45,839 nucleotides of DNA from an uncultured Bacilli bacterium (GTDB lineage Bacteria; Bacillota_I; Bacilli_A; RF39; UBA660): contig CANRAL010000006.1 in NCBI GenBank assembly GCA_947628585.1, positions 1 through 45,839 of the forward strand, written 5' to 3'. Both the position numbers and the translations under genes were made by a program. Shown piece by piece: positions 15,308 to 23,558 of this stretch (positions are counted from its first letter, which is position 1; every line of letters starts with the position of its first letter). Below the pieces are notes generated by a model. It worked only from the letters and a program-made list of their open reading frames with translations. It searched no databases and had not been told where the DNA came from.

Positions 15308-17095
15308 ATGAGTAGATTAAAAAGTGAAATAGCCCCTAAAGGGATGGAATTTAAACCAACAGAATTTGTATTAGGTGGAAAATATTCTACAATTTTAACA
15401 ATTGTAACTTTTCCTAAAAATATTATGTTAGGACATTTGTCAAACTTAACAAGTATTCAAGGAGTTAAAGTAGCAATAAAACATATTCCTATTCAATTTT
15501 CTGTTTTACAAAAAATGTTAAATAAAGAAATAGCTGATTTAAAACAAAGATATCAAAATGAAAAAGATCAAACAATGCAAGAAATGATACGTCAAGATTA
15601 TGAATCATTGGAACAATTTATTCAAATGCTAGCAGCAACTCAAGCTCGAATTTTTGATTTTCAAATGCATATTTTAGTAACGGCAGATAGTAAAGAAGAA
15701 TTGGAATTAAGAAAGATGAATGTTAAATCTTTGCTTGAAGGTTTAGGAATGCGTGCTATTGCCTTGATGTTTGAACAAGAAAAGGCTTTAAAATCTATAA
15801 TTCCTATATTTCCACCTCAAGATATTGAACAAAGAATTGGAACACCTATTCCTTCAATTACAATCGCGGGAATGTATCCTTTTATTTTTGATAGTATTAA
15901 AGACCCTGGAGATGCAACTCTTTTAGGTATTGATTTCTCAGGAGGAGTAATATTATTTAATCAATTTTTATATCAAATTAAAAAAGAAAATAATCGAAAT
16001 AATGCCAATATTATTATTTTAGGTACTTCTGGTAGTGGTAAATCTACGGCAGCCAAATTACTTTTAAGAACGCATTTAAGAAATGGTTGCAAAGTTGTTT
16101 GTGTCGACCCTGAAGGGGAATTAGAAGAAATGTGCCATTCTATTGGTGGTGATTTCTTAGACCTTGGTAAGGGTGGAGAATTTGGAATGGTTAACCCTTT
16201 AGAAATTGTTATTGATGCCGATGAAGAAGAAATTGAACAAGGATTAGGATATACTGTTTTAACTCGTACAATTCAACAATTAAAAGCTTTTATGAAATAT
16301 TATTCTCCTAATATAGAAGAAGATGTTTTAAATATGTTTAGTGAAGTAGTTCAAGATACATATAAACGTTATAAAATAGATTATGAAACGGATTATACAA
16401 AATTAACTAGTAATGATTATCCTACTTTTGATGATGTATATGCAACAATTAAAGGTAGATTACTTTCAATGACTGATGCTACTCATGAACGGGATATTAT
16501 GGAAAGACTTGAACTTAAAATAAGACCATTAGTTAAAGAATTAAGATATTATTTTACTGGTCATACTACCTTAAGTATTCAAAGTGATTTTATTGCTTTT
16601 AATATTAAAGAATTAATGAATAGTGATGAAAATATTAAAAATGCATTATTCTTTAATATTTTAAAATATGCTTGGGGTTTATGTTTGGATAAAGATATTA
16701 ATACCATAATGTATGTTGATGAAGCTCATGTTTTGTTATCTACTCATAATGAATTGGGTGCTGAATTTTTAGCTCAAATTCAAAGAAGAAGTCGAAAGTA
16801 TAATACAGGTACTATTATAATTACGCAACAACCAACTGATTTCGCAGCTCCAAATTTAATTATGCATGGTAAAGCAATATTTGATAATGCCGCTTATTAT
16901 TTAATAATGAATTTAAGAAAACAAGCTGTGGAAGATTTAGGTAAATTGATTGATTTAAATGAAAGTGAAAAAGAATCTATTAAGTATTATAATCAAGGAG
17001 ATGCCTTATTTGTCTGTGGTAATCGAAGAATGCGTATTCAAGTTGTAGTTAGTCAAGAAGAATTAGATTCATTTGGTTCTGGAGGCGGACTATAA
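15308..17095 (+). CDS. virB4: VirB4-like T4SS ATPase, catalytic part
   Basis: A 595-residue AAA+/RecA-type ATPase that powers T4SS assembly and substrate passage at the inner membrane face. The first 220 residues complete the N-terminal VirB4 region. Walker A GTSGSGKST is near residue 239, followed by VVCVDPEGELEEM, and Walker B TIMYVDEAHVLL lies near 465, with an arginine-rich QRRSRKYNTG and the TQQPTDF motif typical of the VirB4/TraC family. The Gly-rich tail FGSGGGL ends the protein. A GGTGAT ribosome site sits 5 bases before the ATG within the end of the previous gene. All catalytic motifs appear intact. Confidence 0.88.
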   Translation: MSRLKSEIAPKGMEFKPTEFVLGGKYSTILTIVTFPKNIMLGHLSNLTSIQGVKVAIKHIPIQFSVLQKMLNKEIADLKQRYQNEKDQTMQEMIRQDYESLEQFIQMLAATQARIFDFQMHILVTADSKEELELRKMNVKSLLEGLGMRAIALMFEQEKALKSIIPIFPPQDIEQRIGTPIPSITIAGMYPFIFDSIKDPGDATLLGIDFSGGVILFNQFLYQIKKENNRNNANIIILGTSGSGKSTAAKLLLRTHLRNGCKVVCVDPEGELEEMCHSIGGDFLDLGKGGEFGMVNPLEIVIDADEEEIEQGLGYTVLTRTIQQLKAFMKYYSPNIEEDVLNMFSEVVQDTYKRYKIDYETDYTKLTSNDYPTFDDVYATIKGRLLSMTDATHERDIMERLELKIRPLVKELRYYFTGHTTLSIQSDFIAFNIKELMNSDENIKNALFFNILKYAWGLCLDKDINTIMYVDEAHVLLSTHNELGAEFLAQIQRRSRKYNTGTIIITQQPTDFAAPNLIMHGKAIFDNAAYYLIMNLRKQAVEDLGKLIDLNESEKESIKYYNQGDALFVCGNRRMRIQVVVSQEELDSFGSGGGL

Positions 17096-17128
17096 TAATA
17101 AATTAAATGAATTTTGGGCGGTGAGGTT

Positions 17129-18745
17129 ATGAATAACGAAGCAAATGAAAATAAAGAAAAAAAAGTAGCAACTAGAAGAGTTGTTACTTCTTCGCGTGAA
17201 AATCGTTTATTATATAATCCTAATAATCGGAATAATAATTTAATTGCTCAAAATTATAATGCTAATAATGATTTGGAAGATATAGCTGATGAAGAAGAAG
17301 ATGAAACTGAAGAAGAAACTCAGGAAGAAACTGAGGAAGATAATGAAGAAAAATCTTTAGAAAATGAAGAAGAAAAAGAAGAAAAGAAAGATACTTCTCA
17401 AAAAAAGCCAACTAATATTAAGAAAGAAGTAGCAAGTGATGTTGCAGGAAAATTGTTAGTTAATTTTGGTAAAAAGAAAATATATTTTATTCTAATTTGT
17501 GCGGGTGCTGTATTTTTATTTTTTCTTTTGCTTTTAGCAATGCTTGGTGGATCTAGCTCAAACAATTATAATTCTTATTGCGGTGGAGAAAATGGGGATG
17601 TAATAAGTTTTATAGATACTTGGGAAGGAGAAAGTATGGCTGATACTTGTAGTGATACAGAGTATCGAGGCTATGATATTCATGATGGTACAATATCAAT
17701 TGGGGCTGGGATGACTAATTATGCTATTTCAACTTTAGAAATGGCCCATTATATCGAAGAAAATAATTGGCAAAGCTATTTTAATAAGCAAGGTTCTTTA
17801 TATAGAGTAGATGTTGGTTTATGTGTTCCTAAAGAAATAATTAATAAAATGAAATTACATGTTATAGAAACTACTTTTGGGGCTCATGTAGATGATGTAG
17901 CTATTCGCTTAGGTTTAGTTTTAACTCAATTTCAAAAAGATGCCATTATTTCTTTTAGTTATAATGTAGGTAATGCTTATACAGAAAAAGTATTAACTGC
18001 ATATCAAAATTATGGTTATGCTGGTTTATGGGATGAAATGAAAACTCATACTTGTGCATTTGGTTCTTGTAATCAACCAGGTTTAATGAAAAGAAGAAAA
18101 GCTGAATTTGCTTTATTTGTAACCGGTGATTATGGAGATACTGTAGGTAATTTTTATAACCGAAGTTTAGATAATTATGATGATTATGATTCAGAACATG
18201 TCATGGCTCAAAGAATGGTTTGTAGTCATAGCTCCTCATTTGGAGAATTGTTTGCTCCCCTTGATGAATTTTATTGTTCGGAAGGTTATCATTGGCGGAG
18301 TGTTCATCCAGTTACAGGAGGTAGTAGTCAACACTATGGCCTTGATTTAGGGGTAGGCGGCGTCGCGGGAAAACCTGTTTATGCCGTTCAATCCGGAACT
18401 GTTATTTATGTTTATAAAGATGCAAATTGTTCAATTTATAATAACAGTAATTGTAAAGCTCCTTCATGTGGTAATCAAGTAACAATTATGCATGGTGATG
18501 GAACGCAAACTGTATATTGTCATATGCAATATCAAAGTGTTACGGTTGATGTTAACGATTCGGTAGAAGGCGGTCAAATTATTGGTAAAGTTGGTTCAAC
18601 AGGTTCTTCAACCGGACCCCATCTTCATTTTGGTCTGAAGCTTGCCAATGGGGAATGGACAGATCCATATGATTATTTTAAAGATACCTGGGTTGCTTTC
18701 CACGAAAATGGAATCTTAACCGGTGATTTAAGTAGATGTGAATAA
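17129..18745 (+). CDS. Bifunctional wall hydrolase: GH24-like lysozyme plus M23 endopeptidase
   Basis: A 538-residue type II membrane protein. The first about 115 residues are cytoplasmic, basic and then strongly acidic (runs of EEE), followed by one membrane segment (about 118-142). The exported part has a lysozyme-like domain (about 155-345): SFIDTWEGE with a candidate catalytic Glu, TISIGAGMTNY, QFQKDAIISFSYNVG and GLMKRRKAEFALF are GH24-family patterns. Then an M23 metallopeptidase follows (about 380-530), with HYGLDLGV as HxxxD and GPHLHFGL as HxH zinc ligands. In T4SS loci such two-headed hydrolases (VirB1 role; compare CwlT and PrgK) open the wall for the apparatus. The start at 17129 is set by GGTGAGGT. 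The lysozyme domain holds several cysteines, candidates for disulfides. Confidence 0.88.
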   Translation: MNNEANENKEKKVATRRVVTSSRENRLLYNPNNRNNNLIAQNYNANNDLEDIADEEEDETEEETQEETEEDNEEKSLENEEEKEEKKDTSQKKPTNIKKEVASDVAGKLLVNFGKKKIYFILICAGAVFLFFLLLLAMLGGSSSNNYNSYCGGENGDVISFIDTWEGESMADTCSDTEYRGYDIHDGTISIGAGMTNYAISTLEMAHYIEENNWQSYFNKQGSLYRVDVGLCVPKEIINKMKLHVIETTFGAHVDDVAIRLGLVLTQFQKDAIISFSYNVGNAYTEKVLTAYQNYGYAGLWDEMKTHTCAFGSCNQPGLMKRRKAEFALFVTGDYGDTVGNFYNRSLDNYDDYDSEHVMAQRMVCSHSSSFGELFAPLDEFYCSEGYHWRSVHPVTGGSSQHYGLDLGVGGVAGKPVYAVQSGTVIYVYKDANCSIYNNSNCKAPSCGNQVTIMHGDGTQTVYCHMQYQSVTVDVNDSVEGGQIIGKVGSTGSSTGPHLHFGLKLANGEWTDPYDYFKDTWVAFHENGILTGDLSRCE

Positions 18746-18756
18746 AAGGAGAAAAA

Positions 18757-19536
18757 ATGAAAAAAATAGTCTTATGTTTAATAATTATGCTTTGTTTAAC
18801 TGGTTGTAGTATAGAATACAATATAGAAATAACCAAAGATGATTTTAATGAAAGTACTACAATTATGACAGATACGAGAATGACAGAAACTTATCAAAAT
18901 GAAAGTTTAGAAAATATATTATCTAAAATTAGTAATAATTATTATGAACCAATATATTTTAATGATGAAAATTATGATTATTATGTGGGAGGAAAACAAG
19001 ATAACGTAGTTTTTTATGATATTAGTCCCTTTCAAAAAGATTATTTATTAGGAGTAAATTTAAAACATAATTTTAAATATAACGATATATATCGTTCTAA
19101 TATAATTAAAAATTGTTTTAATGAATTAAGTATTCAAAATAGTGATAATTACATTTTATTAAGAACGGATAATAATTGCAAAGCCTTTAGAGAATATTCT
19201 TTGTTAGAAAATATAACTATAAATATTAAAACTTCTTTAGAGGTAATTGCCAGTAATGCTGATAAAGTAGAAAATGGCATTTATACTTGGGTTATAACTA
19301 GGGAAAATTATGGAAATAAGTCTGTTCATTTAACATATAATTTAGGGAATAATAATATTATTGATAATCCAATAGATAATGACAAAGAAGAAGAAAATAA
19401 ACCGGATGAAAAGCCCCAAGAAAGTGAAGAAAGAATTGTTAATAATAAAATGAATAGCTTAATAATAATGATTAGTTTTGGTATTTTAATTATGGTTTTA
19501 ACTATAGTTATTAAACGAAAAAAAACAAGGTTATAG
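18757..19536 (+). CDS. Lipoprotein with C-terminal membrane segment
   Basis: A 259-residue protein with a short lipoprotein signal, LCLIIMLCLTGC (lipobox LTGC, Cys17). The mature domain of about 180 residues is Asn/Asp/Tyr-rich and unrecognised. A Pro/Glu linker (KEEENKPDEKPQESEE) leads to a C-terminal membrane helix (LIIMISFGILIMVLTIVI) and a KRKK stop-transfer tail. Dual anchoring, outside by lipid and through a helix, is unusual. It starts 11 bases after the wall hydrolase with a good AGGAG site, in the same operon, so it is probably an accessory component of the T4SS at the cell surface. Confidence 0.65.
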   Translation: MKKIVLCLIIMLCLTGCSIEYNIEITKDDFNESTTIMTDTRMTETYQNESLENILSKISNNYYEPIYFNDENYDYYVGGKQDNVVFYDISPFQKDYLLGVNLKHNFKYNDIYRSNIIKNCFNELSIQNSDNYILLRTDNNCKAFREYSLLENITINIKTSLEVIASNADKVENGIYTWVITRENYGNKSVHLTYNLGNNNIIDNPIDNDKEEENKPDEKPQESEERIVNNKMNSLIIMISFGILIMVLTIVIKRKKTRL

Positions 19537-19565
19537 TTGTTAATTAAGAAAATTTTTTGTATAAT
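19537..19565 (+). promoter_or_regulatory. Promoter of the coupling-protein gene
   Basis: TTGTTA and TATAAT with a 17-bp spacer, immediately after the lipoprotein stop. It suggests the VirD4-like gene can be transcribed separately from the rest of the operon. Confidence 0.5.
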
Positions 19566-19588
19566 ACTTAAAGAAGGAAGAGGAGTTT

Positions 19589-21721
19589 ATGAAATTTAAA
19601 ATAGATAAAAAAGACTTTATCATGTTTATTATATATTGCATACTTTTATTATATTTATGTGCAATAGCTATTTTAAATTTTACTTCTTTATTAAATGATG
19701 GCGCTTTTTATGGTTTAGTTCCTTTTAAAGCTTTTACTATGCCTTATTTACCTATAACTTTGTTAATGTTTGTTGGGGCTTTAGTAGCTATATTTTCCAG
19801 TGTATCTTCTTATATTTTTAAAAAAGATAAAGGTAAGGGAATTGGCTTAAAATTTAAAACTAAAGAAAGTGATGGCTATGCTAAGTGGGCTGATGAAAAA
19901 GAAATTAAAAAAGGCGAAGATGTTGTAAAAATAAATCGCCTTAGTGATACTTTAGAAGCGGCAGGGATACCTTTAATTAATAATGAAAAAGAAACGTATA
20001 TTGATAATGGGGAATATCATAGTTTAATTTTGGGGTCAACTGGTAGTGGGAAAACTCAAACTATAGTTAAACCGATGGTTAACTTTTTAGCTAAAAAAGG
20101 CGAAAGTATGATTATAACCGATCCTAAAGGGGAAATATATAAATATGCTGCGAATTATTTGAAAAAAAGAGGATATAGAATTATATTATTAAACTTTCGG
20201 GAACCCCAAAATGGTAATGCCTGGAATCCTTTAACTTTACCATACCAATATTATAAAGCGGGAAATGTTGATAAAGCGACGGAATTACTAGATGATATTG
20301 CTTTAAATATTTTATATGATCCTAATAATAAAAGTGATTCGGATTTCTGGGAAAAGAGTGCTGCCGATTATTTTTCAGGATTAGCTTTAGGGCTATTCAT
20401 GGATGCTAAAGAAAAAGAAGTAAATCTTAATAGTATTAATTTAATGAGTACTGTTGGGGAAGAAAGATGTGGAACTAGTCATTATATTAATGAATATTTC
20501 CGTTTCAAAGGTGAAAGTTCTAGTGCTTATATTTTTGCATCTAATACTATTAATGCGCCAACAGATACTAAAGGTGGTATTTTATCTACTTTTAGACAAA
20601 AAATTCGTAAATTTTCAACTCAAGAAAATTTAAGTGAAATGCTATCTTACAGTGATTTTGATTTAAGAAGTATTGGTGAAGGTAAAACCGCCATATTTAT
20701 GGTTATTCATGATGAAAAGAAAACTTATCATAGTTTAATGACTATTTTTATAAAACAATGTTATGAAACTTTAATCGATGTTGCTCAAGAAAATGGAGGA
20801 AAATTACCAATTAGAACAAACTTTATATTAGATGAATTTGCTAATATGCCTCCTTTGCGAGATGTTGATGCTATGATTTCAGCTGCTCGAAGTCGCTTAA
20901 TTCGTTTTACATTTATCATTCAAGACTTTGCCCAACTTAATTCAGTATATGGTGAAGAAGTAGCTCAAATTATTCGGGGTAATTGTGGTAATTTAATTTA
21001 TTTAATTAGTAGTGAATTAAAAGCCTTGGAAGAAATAAGTAAAATGTGTGGAGAAGTTAAAGTAACGGATGAAAAAGATAAAAATGCAACCCGTCCTTTA
21101 ATTTCAATTTCGGATTTACAAAAAATGAAATTATTTGAAGGTATTTTAATTCGTATTCGGAGTAATCCTTTTAAAATAAAATTACAACCAGATTTTAAAA
21201 TTGATTGGGGAATAGAAAGGATTGAAGAACCTTATCCTCAAAGAGTAAAACAACAAGTTGAATTATTTGATTTAAAGAAATATGTTATGGAACAAAGGAA
21301 TAAATTAATGGCTGAACAAGTAACTGATGGTCCGGATATGATGAATCCTTTTAGTAATCCTTTCAATAACCCTTTTAGTAAACCAATGGAAAATCCTTTT
21401 GCGATGCCTAATATGGGATTTAATCCTCAATTAAATGAAAGTGATAAAAATATGCCTAAAAATAATGGGGGATTAGATTTAGATGCTATGCTAAAAGATA
21501 TTGATGAAAAATTAAAAGCATTTGAACTAGAAGAAGAACAAGCTAAGAAAGAAGAAAAAGCTAAATTAGAAATGCCGGAAGAGGAAATGCCAAAAGAAAA
21601 AGTGGAAGAAACGGAAGAAAAACCTAAAATAAATGTTGATGCTGATAGTATTATTGTTAATGAAAATGTTATTTCTGACGATGAATTTTTTGATGATTTC
21701 TTTGATGATGATGACGAATAA
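19589..21721 (+). CDS. virD4: VirD4/TraG-type T4SS coupling ATPase
   Basis: A 710-residue coupling protein that selects substrates and delivers them to the T4SS channel. Two N-terminal membrane segments (about 10-32 and 50-75) precede the ATPase. Walker A GSTGSGKT is near residue 149 and is followed by MIITDPKGEIYKYAANYLKKRGY, a strong VirD4 signature. Walker B FILDEFANMPPL is near 412. The family motif IIQDFAQL and a FKIK-type C-terminal core are also present. The last 150 residues are a low-complexity tail, first Asn/Pro/Phe/Met repeats (NPFSNPFNNPFS), then acidic, ending in a run of Asp and Glu. That tail may be the substrate or partner docking surface. It ends in a terminator. Confidence 0.9.
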   Translation: MKFKIDKKDFIMFIIYCILLLYLCAIAILNFTSLLNDGAFYGLVPFKAFTMPYLPITLLMFVGALVAIFSSVSSYIFKKDKGKGIGLKFKTKESDGYAKWADEKEIKKGEDVVKINRLSDTLEAAGIPLINNEKETYIDNGEYHSLILGSTGSGKTQTIVKPMVNFLAKKGESMIITDPKGEIYKYAANYLKKRGYRIILLNFREPQNGNAWNPLTLPYQYYKAGNVDKATELLDDIALNILYDPNNKSDSDFWEKSAADYFSGLALGLFMDAKEKEVNLNSINLMSTVGEERCGTSHYINEYFRFKGESSSAYIFASNTINAPTDTKGGILSTFRQKIRKFSTQENLSEMLSYSDFDLRSIGEGKTAIFMVIHDEKKTYHSLMTIFIKQCYETLIDVAQENGGKLPIRTNFILDEFANMPPLRDVDAMISAARSRLIRFTFIIQDFAQLNSVYGEEVAQIIRGNCGNLIYLISSELKALEEISKMCGEVKVTDEKDKNATRPLISISDLQKMKLFEGILIRIRSNPFKIKLQPDFKIDWGIERIEEPYPQRVKQQVELFDLKKYVMEQRNKLMAEQVTDGPDMMNPFSNPFNNPFSKPMENPFAMPNMGFNPQLNESDKNMPKNNGGLDLDAMLKDIDEKLKAFELEEEQAKKEEKAKLEMPEEEMPKEKVEETEEKPKINVDADSIIVNENVISDDEFFDDFFDDDDE

Positions 21722-21742
21722 AAATCCTTAGGGATTTTTTTC
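21720..21742 (+). terminator. Terminator of the coupling-protein gene
   Basis: AAAATCC and GGATTTT form a stem with a short loop, followed by a T run; it starts at the stop codon. Confidence 0.65.
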
Positions 21743-21755
21743 TAGTTAAAGGTCA

Positions 21756-21784
21756 TTTATCAAATAAAAATACCAACATATAAT
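21756..21784 (+). promoter_or_regulatory. Promoter of the rhodanese gene (possible leaderless start)
   Basis: TTTATC and TATAAT (21779-21784) with a 17-bp spacer. An in-frame GTG begins 6 nt after the -10, and no ribosome site precedes it. Confidence 0.4.
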
Positions 21785-21790
21785 AAAATG

Positions 21791-22060
21791 GTGGTAGTAA
21801 GAAAAATGAAAAGGATTAGATTAAGTGATTATAATCCAGCACTAGGGCCCTTAATAGATGTGCAACATCCTCTTGATTATAAAGAACATCCTACGGGAGG
21901 TAGTACTAATATTTATGCTGATAATCTATTATTGAATCATAAGAAATATTTACAAAAAGGAAAAAAGTATTTTATAATATGTCATAAAGGATATTTAAGT
22001 AAAAAGGTAGTTTCAACATTAGAATTTTTTGGTTATGATGTAACACAAGTAATCCAATAA
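21791..22060 (+). CDS. Single-domain rhodanese-like protein
   Basis: About 89 residues, the minimum for a rhodanese (sulfurtransferase) domain. LGPLIDVQHPLDYKEHP matches the conserved IDVR-type strand and loop, and YFIICHKGYLSKKVVSTLEFFGYDV carries the active-site Cys loop in a CxxGxxS form, so the persulfide-forming Cys is present. The start is uncertain: ATG 21788 is too close to the -10 box, GTG 21791 fits a leaderless transcript, and ATG 21806 (MKRIRLSDY) has no ribosome site either. Likely role is cytoplasmic sulfur transfer. Own promoter and terminator, so not part of the secretion operon. Confidence 0.75.
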   Translation: MVVRKMKRIRLSDYNPALGPLIDVQHPLDYKEHPTGGSTNIYADNLLLNHKKYLQKGKKYFIICHKGYLSKKVVSTLEFFGYDVTQVIQ

Positions 22061-22086
22061 ATATCAACTTTAAGTTGGTATTTTTT
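22061..22086 (+). terminator. Rhodanese gene terminator
   Basis: ATATCAAC and GTTGGTAT pair (one G-U) around a TTTAA loop and are followed by six T. Confidence 0.65.
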
Positions 22087-22089
22087 GGA

Positions 22090-22118
22090 TAGTTTTTTTA
22101 TAACAATTGTATTATAAT
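22090..22118 (+). promoter_or_regulatory. Promoter of the DedA-like gene (possible leaderless start)
   Basis: A consensus TATAAT at 22113-22118 with a poor -35 (TAGTTT) 17 bp upstream. An in-frame GTG starts 6 nt after the -10; the alternative ATG at 22134 lacks a ribosome site. Confidence 0.4.
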
Positions 22119-22124
22119 ATTATT

Positions 22125-22721
22125 GTGGTTTTTATGCATGAAATATTTTCAAATTTTTATGATTTAATAATGAATACAGTTGCCAATTTAGGTATATATG
22201 GACCGATTATAGGTTCTATTTTAATTGTTTTAGAATCTATTATTCCCGTATTACCTCTTTTTGTTTTTATAACGATTAATACAATTGCTTTTGGAAAAAT
22301 TTTAGGTTTTTTAATTTCTTGGATATGTACAATTATAGGTTGTTCCTTATCTTATTTTTTAGTTAAGAAAGTTGGTTATAATTTTATTTATGCTAAAGCA
22401 CGAAAAAAAAGTTTATTAAAAAAAATTATGGGCTTTTTCCATAATTTAAGTTTATGTCAAATAACTGTCATTTTAGCAATTCCTTTTACACCAGCATTTA
22501 TGATGAATATTGCCGCGGGTCTAACCAATATCCCTTATAAAAAATATTTTATAGCTTTAGTTATTAGTAAAATATTTTTAGTTTATTTCTGGGGAACAAT
22601 AGGAGTTGGCTTAATTGAAAGTTTTAAACATCCTATGAATCTATTAATAGTTTTAATAATGGCTATTTCTGCTTATATTTTAAGTTTAATTATTAAAAAA
22701 GTATTTAAAATTGAGTGGTAG
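22125..22721 (+). CDS. DedA/VTT-domain membrane protein
   Basis: About 198 residues with four or five membrane segments. The SNARE-associated (VTT/DedA) signature is seen as an early GPIIGSILIVLESIIPVLP segment, whose Glu and Pro are typical of the re-entrant loop, and a later FTPAFMMNIAAGLTNIPYKKYF block corresponding to the second re-entrant loop. DedA proteins act as lipid carrier flippases, for example of undecaprenyl phosphate or phosphatidylethanolamine; substrate cannot be told. The track's TTG start overlaps the -10 box; GTG 22125 or ATG 22134 is used. It overlaps the convergent gene by 17 bases. Confidence 0.8.
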   Translation: MVFMHEIFSNFYDLIMNTVANLGIYGPIIGSILIVLESIIPVLPLFVFITINTIAFGKILGFLISWICTIIGCSLSYFLVKKVGYNFIYAKARKKSLLKKIMGFFHNLSLCQITVILAIPFTPAFMMNIAAGLTNIPYKKYFIALVISKIFLVYFWGTIGVGLIESFKHPMNLLIVLIMAISAYILSLIIKKVFKIEW

Positions 22722-23463
22722 CATTATTAATTAAAGTTCGAACTAAGGATGATTCTTTAACTTTTTCTTTACTTTTTAAAAATTCTAATTCTTTTTGAAA
22801 TTCTTGTAAAATAAAGTATTCAATTTTGGGGTAGTCTTTATTATCTAAAGAGTTTTTTAAATAAAAGTTTTGAATGGCTTCTTTTATTTTATTTATAAGA
22901 TAATTATCCTCTTCATCTAACAAAACAATATTTTTTTTATCAGGAGAAAAATTAAAATCATAACCTTCAAAACAATAATCGTCATAGATTCCTAAAGGGT
23001 AAATATCACCTTCATAATATTCTTTAATACAATTTAAATTAAATAAAATTAAAGTATTAATACTATAAATTGCTCTTAAATTAAACCAAATTTCTTTATT
23101 AGGAAGTTTATTAAAATTAATCATTATACCATCATAATCATGACTTAATAATTGATAATTAAAGAAATTATTATAAGGATATTTATGTAAAAGATAATTT
23201 AGTTTTTCATCACTGTCTAAAACAAAAATTTTACTATTTTCTTTTAAACTTAATTTTAAACAAGGAATTTTTCCATCAAACCAAAGGTTAGTATGAATTA
23301 ATAAAGCTGGATGCGTTGATAAATATTCTACCCATTCACTATATTGATCATTAATTAAATCACTTAGCCAAAAACCTCCTTTAGGTTTTAAAGAAGGGTT
23401 ATTATTAGTTATTTGATTAAATAAAATACTTTTAATATTTTTCGTTCCAACATGTAAATACAT
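22705..23463 (-). CDS. Unrecognised protein with an N-terminal GTK/KPKGGFW motif
   Basis: A 252-residue cytoplasmic protein starting MYLHVGTKNIK, chosen because AAGAGGAAT precedes this ATG. The N-terminal YLHVGTK, then LKPKGGFWLSD and SEWVEYL, reminds me of proteins of ADP-ribosyltransferase or RNA 2'-phosphotransferase-like fold that open with HGT/HVG and a KxxGG(L/F)W segment, but I cannot confirm the fold or an active-site Glu. The rest is rich in Asn, Tyr and Asp. Its 3' end overlaps the DedA-like gene. Function unknown. Confidence 0.5.
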   Translation of the reverse strand: MYLHVGTKNIKSILFNQITNNNPSLKPKGGFWLSDLINDQYSEWVEYLSTHPALLIHTNLWFDGKIPCLKLSLKENSKIFVLDSDEKLNYLLHKYPYNNFFNYQLLSHDYDGIMINFNKLPNKEIWFNLRAIYSINTLILFNLNCIKEYYEGDIYPLGIYDDYCFEGYDFNFSPDKKNIVLLDEEDNYLINKIKEAIQNFYLKNSLDNKDYPKIEYFILQEFQKELEFLKSKEKVKESSLVRTLINNATTQF

Positions 23464-23558
23464 AAAAATTCCTCTTTTGTCTAAATATTCTAACATAAAT
23501 TAAAAAATTTTGCATTAAAAATATAACTTATGTTAATATTATTATGGGAGGAGGATAT

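Noticed and set aside
15300-15310. Programmed frameshift between the VirB4 parts
   Set aside because: No slippery heptamer at the junction, and a well-placed ribosome site favours separate initiation.
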